Part shown: positions 62,088 through 64,000 of the stretch, piece by piece
How positions within the stretch are numbered: the stretch's first letter is position 1
Layout: the number at the start of each line of letters is the position of its first letter
Assembly: GCA_030248135.1 (NCBI GenBank)
Contig: JASANC010004056.1
Coordinates: forward strand, 1-64,000
Source: Theristus sp. LFF4_11
Lineage: Eukaryota; Nematoda; Chromadorea; Monhysterida; Xyalidae
Direction: 5' to 3'
DNA: 64,000 nt
The notes under the pieces: model-generated
Told to the model about the DNA's origin: nothing
The model's input: only the letters and a program-made list of their open reading frames with translations
Database searches by the model: none
Translations under genes and position numbers: made by a program

Positions 62088-63903
62088 TCACGCTGCGCCG
62101 CCGACTCCCTCGGCTTGATCGGTGACAATCTCCACAGTTAGATAGTAGCCCCAGTAGAAGGCGTTGAAGATGAAGAACGCCGTCGGGAACATCACCATCG
62201 AGAACGTGTCGATGTTCTCCGGCGTCAGATTGTACAAAGGGTGACAGGGACAGACGCGCAGGGGGTTGCGTCGCCACCAGTGTCGTCTGCGCTGCGCTCG
62301 CCTCGTGTGCTCGACGCACGCGTAGCGGATCTCTTCGAGGCCATTCGGACCGGCACCACCAGGCAGCATTGGACTGGTCTGCAGCAAATGGGTGCCCGGT
62401 TGTTACCTATATTCACTCAAATGTGCACAGAGCGTTTCAAAGCAACGACAATTTTGTTGTTGTTGTTGTTGGGATTTTTAGGCGATGTTTTTAGCCAGGG
62501 CTAACCCAGAGAAGCGTGCAGAACGCCATTGAGTAGGGCACCCATCGAGTTTTCTTGGTCATTAAGTGCCTTAACTAACCCAGAGAAGCGTGCAGAACGC
62601 CATTGAGTAGGGCACCCATCGAGTTTTCTTGGTCATTAAGTGCCTATACACCCTTCGGCGGGGCTCGATCCCCCGAGCGCACAGACTGTAGTCTGACGCA
62701 CTACCAAAACGGCTTGTTCTCATCACGTTTGGACAAATATATAGATACTGGTGTTGGTATGACTGTTTTTTTAACTGCTTGGAATGGCTGTACCAGTGTT
62801 GTTTTAAAATTTTGTTCGAAAACTCTAAAAATGGTAAACATTTCTCGAACTGTGCTTCAAAAATTAGACCTGCAGAAGACTTAAAACGAGTCCAGGTTGC
62901 CCATTATGAGAAGTGACTATTATCTTGAGACACCCTGAGCGAGACAATCAAAACACGCACCGGTTTGAGCTCGTGTGTATTTGGCGCTTCAGGCGGCAAA
63001 GAGGACGGGGGCGCATTCAGGGAGCCCCCAGCACCGGTTGCACCTGCGGCGGTGCCGCGTTTGCCTTGCGCCCCTCGGGGCAGGTCAAGGTTACGGGACA
63101 TGTAGCCGACGACGGCAAGCTCGAGCAGCGAGGCAAAGATGAAAGTCATACCACTGAAATTCAGTTGTTCGGTCTGTGAAGTGTCTATCCTAAAAACGTT
63201 CAACATCTATGACCTTTCTTTAAACGTGTCCCACTGAAATGACGTCATGTGCCGCCAAACATGCGCTTGCCGTTCACAGCAAACCAGACTTTCTGTTTAG
63301 CCGATTTCTTCCCGTAAACAAATGGTGAATGTCGAATCAGTCACTCCAAACTGAAATTTTAGTGCCTGTACTTTGACGAACGGGCGTTTTTAAAGCAAAT
63401 GACGTCATTTTAGTCCGGACACGTTTGAATAAATCCACAATACATAGTCTCCAATATAATATACTTGGACCACAAAACTTGTAGAGTCCTTCAGAAGACC
63501 GTTGCACTGTTGATACTCTTTGGCAGCATTTTGACCGGGGCTTTCTGTCTGACTGCACCGTTAAGAGAGACTTGAGATGCAGCCAGTCAGCTTTGTCTTT
63601 CCGTTAATTGGCTGTATTTCGCATTGTGCGCGCTCACCCCAGCATCCAGACGTCAATCGCCTTGACGTAGCTGACGCGCGGCAGATTCCTGATGATGTTG
63701 CCGAACTGAAACGTCATCGCGAGCAGCGCGTTCACGCCGATCATCGTTCTCGCCGGAATCGCCTTGACGCCGAGATAGAAGCTGATCCAGCTGATGAATA
63801 TAGTCAGATAGGTCGGAATGTAGCCCTGCAGTATGTACCAGCCGTAGCGCCGCTTGAACACGAACGTCACCGTCAGCTCGTCCCACGTGCCGGCCGGGTA
63901 CGG
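62088..63903 (-). CDS. Cys-loop ligand-gated anion channel subunit, C-terminal half
   Basis: Three exons on the minus strand are seen: 63638-63903, 62961-63153 and 62088-62378, in phase; the ligand-binding domain lies beyond the right edge. The first gives [20 protein letters not shown], then M1 ([13 protein letters not shown]). M2 follows as [20 protein letters not shown], where PAR marks anion selectivity, then [19 protein letters not shown]. The second gives M3 ([16 protein letters not shown]) and the start of the cytoplasmic loop. The last holds a basic cluster (RRRHWWRRN) and M4 ([20 protein letters not shown]). [22 protein letters not shown] resembles nematode acetylcholine-gated (ACC/LGC-46 group) and serotonin-gated (MOD-1) chloride channels. 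The ligand cannot be settled without the N-terminal domain. Confidence 0.92.
62455..62712 (-). repeat. tRNA-derived SINE, copy 4, with internal duplication
   Basis: Lies in a channel-gene intron. A (GTT)n tail is followed by GGATTTTTAGGCGATGTTTT and TTAGCCAGGGCTAACC. A block of about 78 bp (TAACCCAGAGAAGCGTGCAG to TCATTAAGTGCC) is repeated twice in tandem. The head has GCTCGATCCCCCGAGC and GACGCACTACC. Confidence 0.9.
63205..63445. repeat. MITE family B, copy 4
   Basis: Lies in a channel-gene intron. TTTAAACGTGTCCCACTGAA plus ATGACGTCATGTG at the left; AAATGACGTCATTTTAGTCC plus GGACACGTTTG at the right. Nearly identical to copy 1. Confidence 0.9.
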
Positions 63904-64000
63904 CTGCAAGGTTTTCAGAGTTGTCGTCAATATTTCAGAGTCGGTCACTGTCCTTGATGTGAACTGTGAATTTATGATTGACGTTTTCATGGGCGCTTTC

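Overview
The window is eukaryotic and almost certainly nematode. The clearest marker is a cuticle collagen with the nematode N-terminal membrane domain, a furin-type cleavage site, cysteine-flanked Gly-X-Y blocks and a YCGCP terminus. Small introns with GT..AG borders and an anion-channel subunit of invertebrate type agree with this. The heme-ligand type CBS, an EFCAB7 orthologue and a Sans-type ankyrin gene suggest a lineage outside Caenorhabditis, possibly an early-branching (dorylaimian or mermithid-like) nematode; that placement is inference. No ribosomal RNA, CRISPR or prokaryotic operon is present. All exon borders were worked out by hand from splice signals, reading phase and family similarity.

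Gene layout. Left end: cystathionine beta-synthase (-, runs off the left edge), a secreted leucine-rich-repeat membrane protein (-), a small candidate peptide precursor (+), and an SH2 adaptor of SLP-76/BLNK type (+) that converges on a biogenic-amine GPCR (-). Next come the cuticle collagen (-) and, divergent from it, EFCAB7 (+), which carries a 64-residue polyglutamine tract. An 11-kb gene-free repeat block (25.6-36.4 kb) follows. Then PRA1/RABAC1 (+), a small RING-H2 membrane protein (+), a second repeat block (39.9-44.7 kb), COP9 signalosome subunit 1 (-, 12 exons), a third repeat-rich gap (49.8-55.9 kb), an atypical 7TM receptor (+), the first two exons of a Sans/ANKS4B-like ankyrin gene (+) and a ligand-gated anion channel (-, runs off the right edge). 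The genes are unrelated housekeeping, signalling and cuticle loci; no operon is evident.

Repeats are the most distinctive part. At least eight copies of a MITE built around TGATCACGTG, four copies of a tRNA-derived SINE, and four copies of a MITE whose ends carry TGACGTCA (the cAMP-response-element palindrome) lie mostly in introns. A 149-bp satellite occurs in two arrays, each joined to the same 1-kb inverted-repeat element. One of these contains a nested, decayed hAT transposon with a perfect 8-bp target duplication. Two more elements have 8-bp duplications: a 731-bp AT-rich one and a 352-bp one made almost wholly of G and C runs. A 2.15-kb fold-back element with arms of about 1 kb lies at 26.9-29.0 kb, and degenerate TTAGGN telomere-like tracts lie on both sides of the first repeat block.
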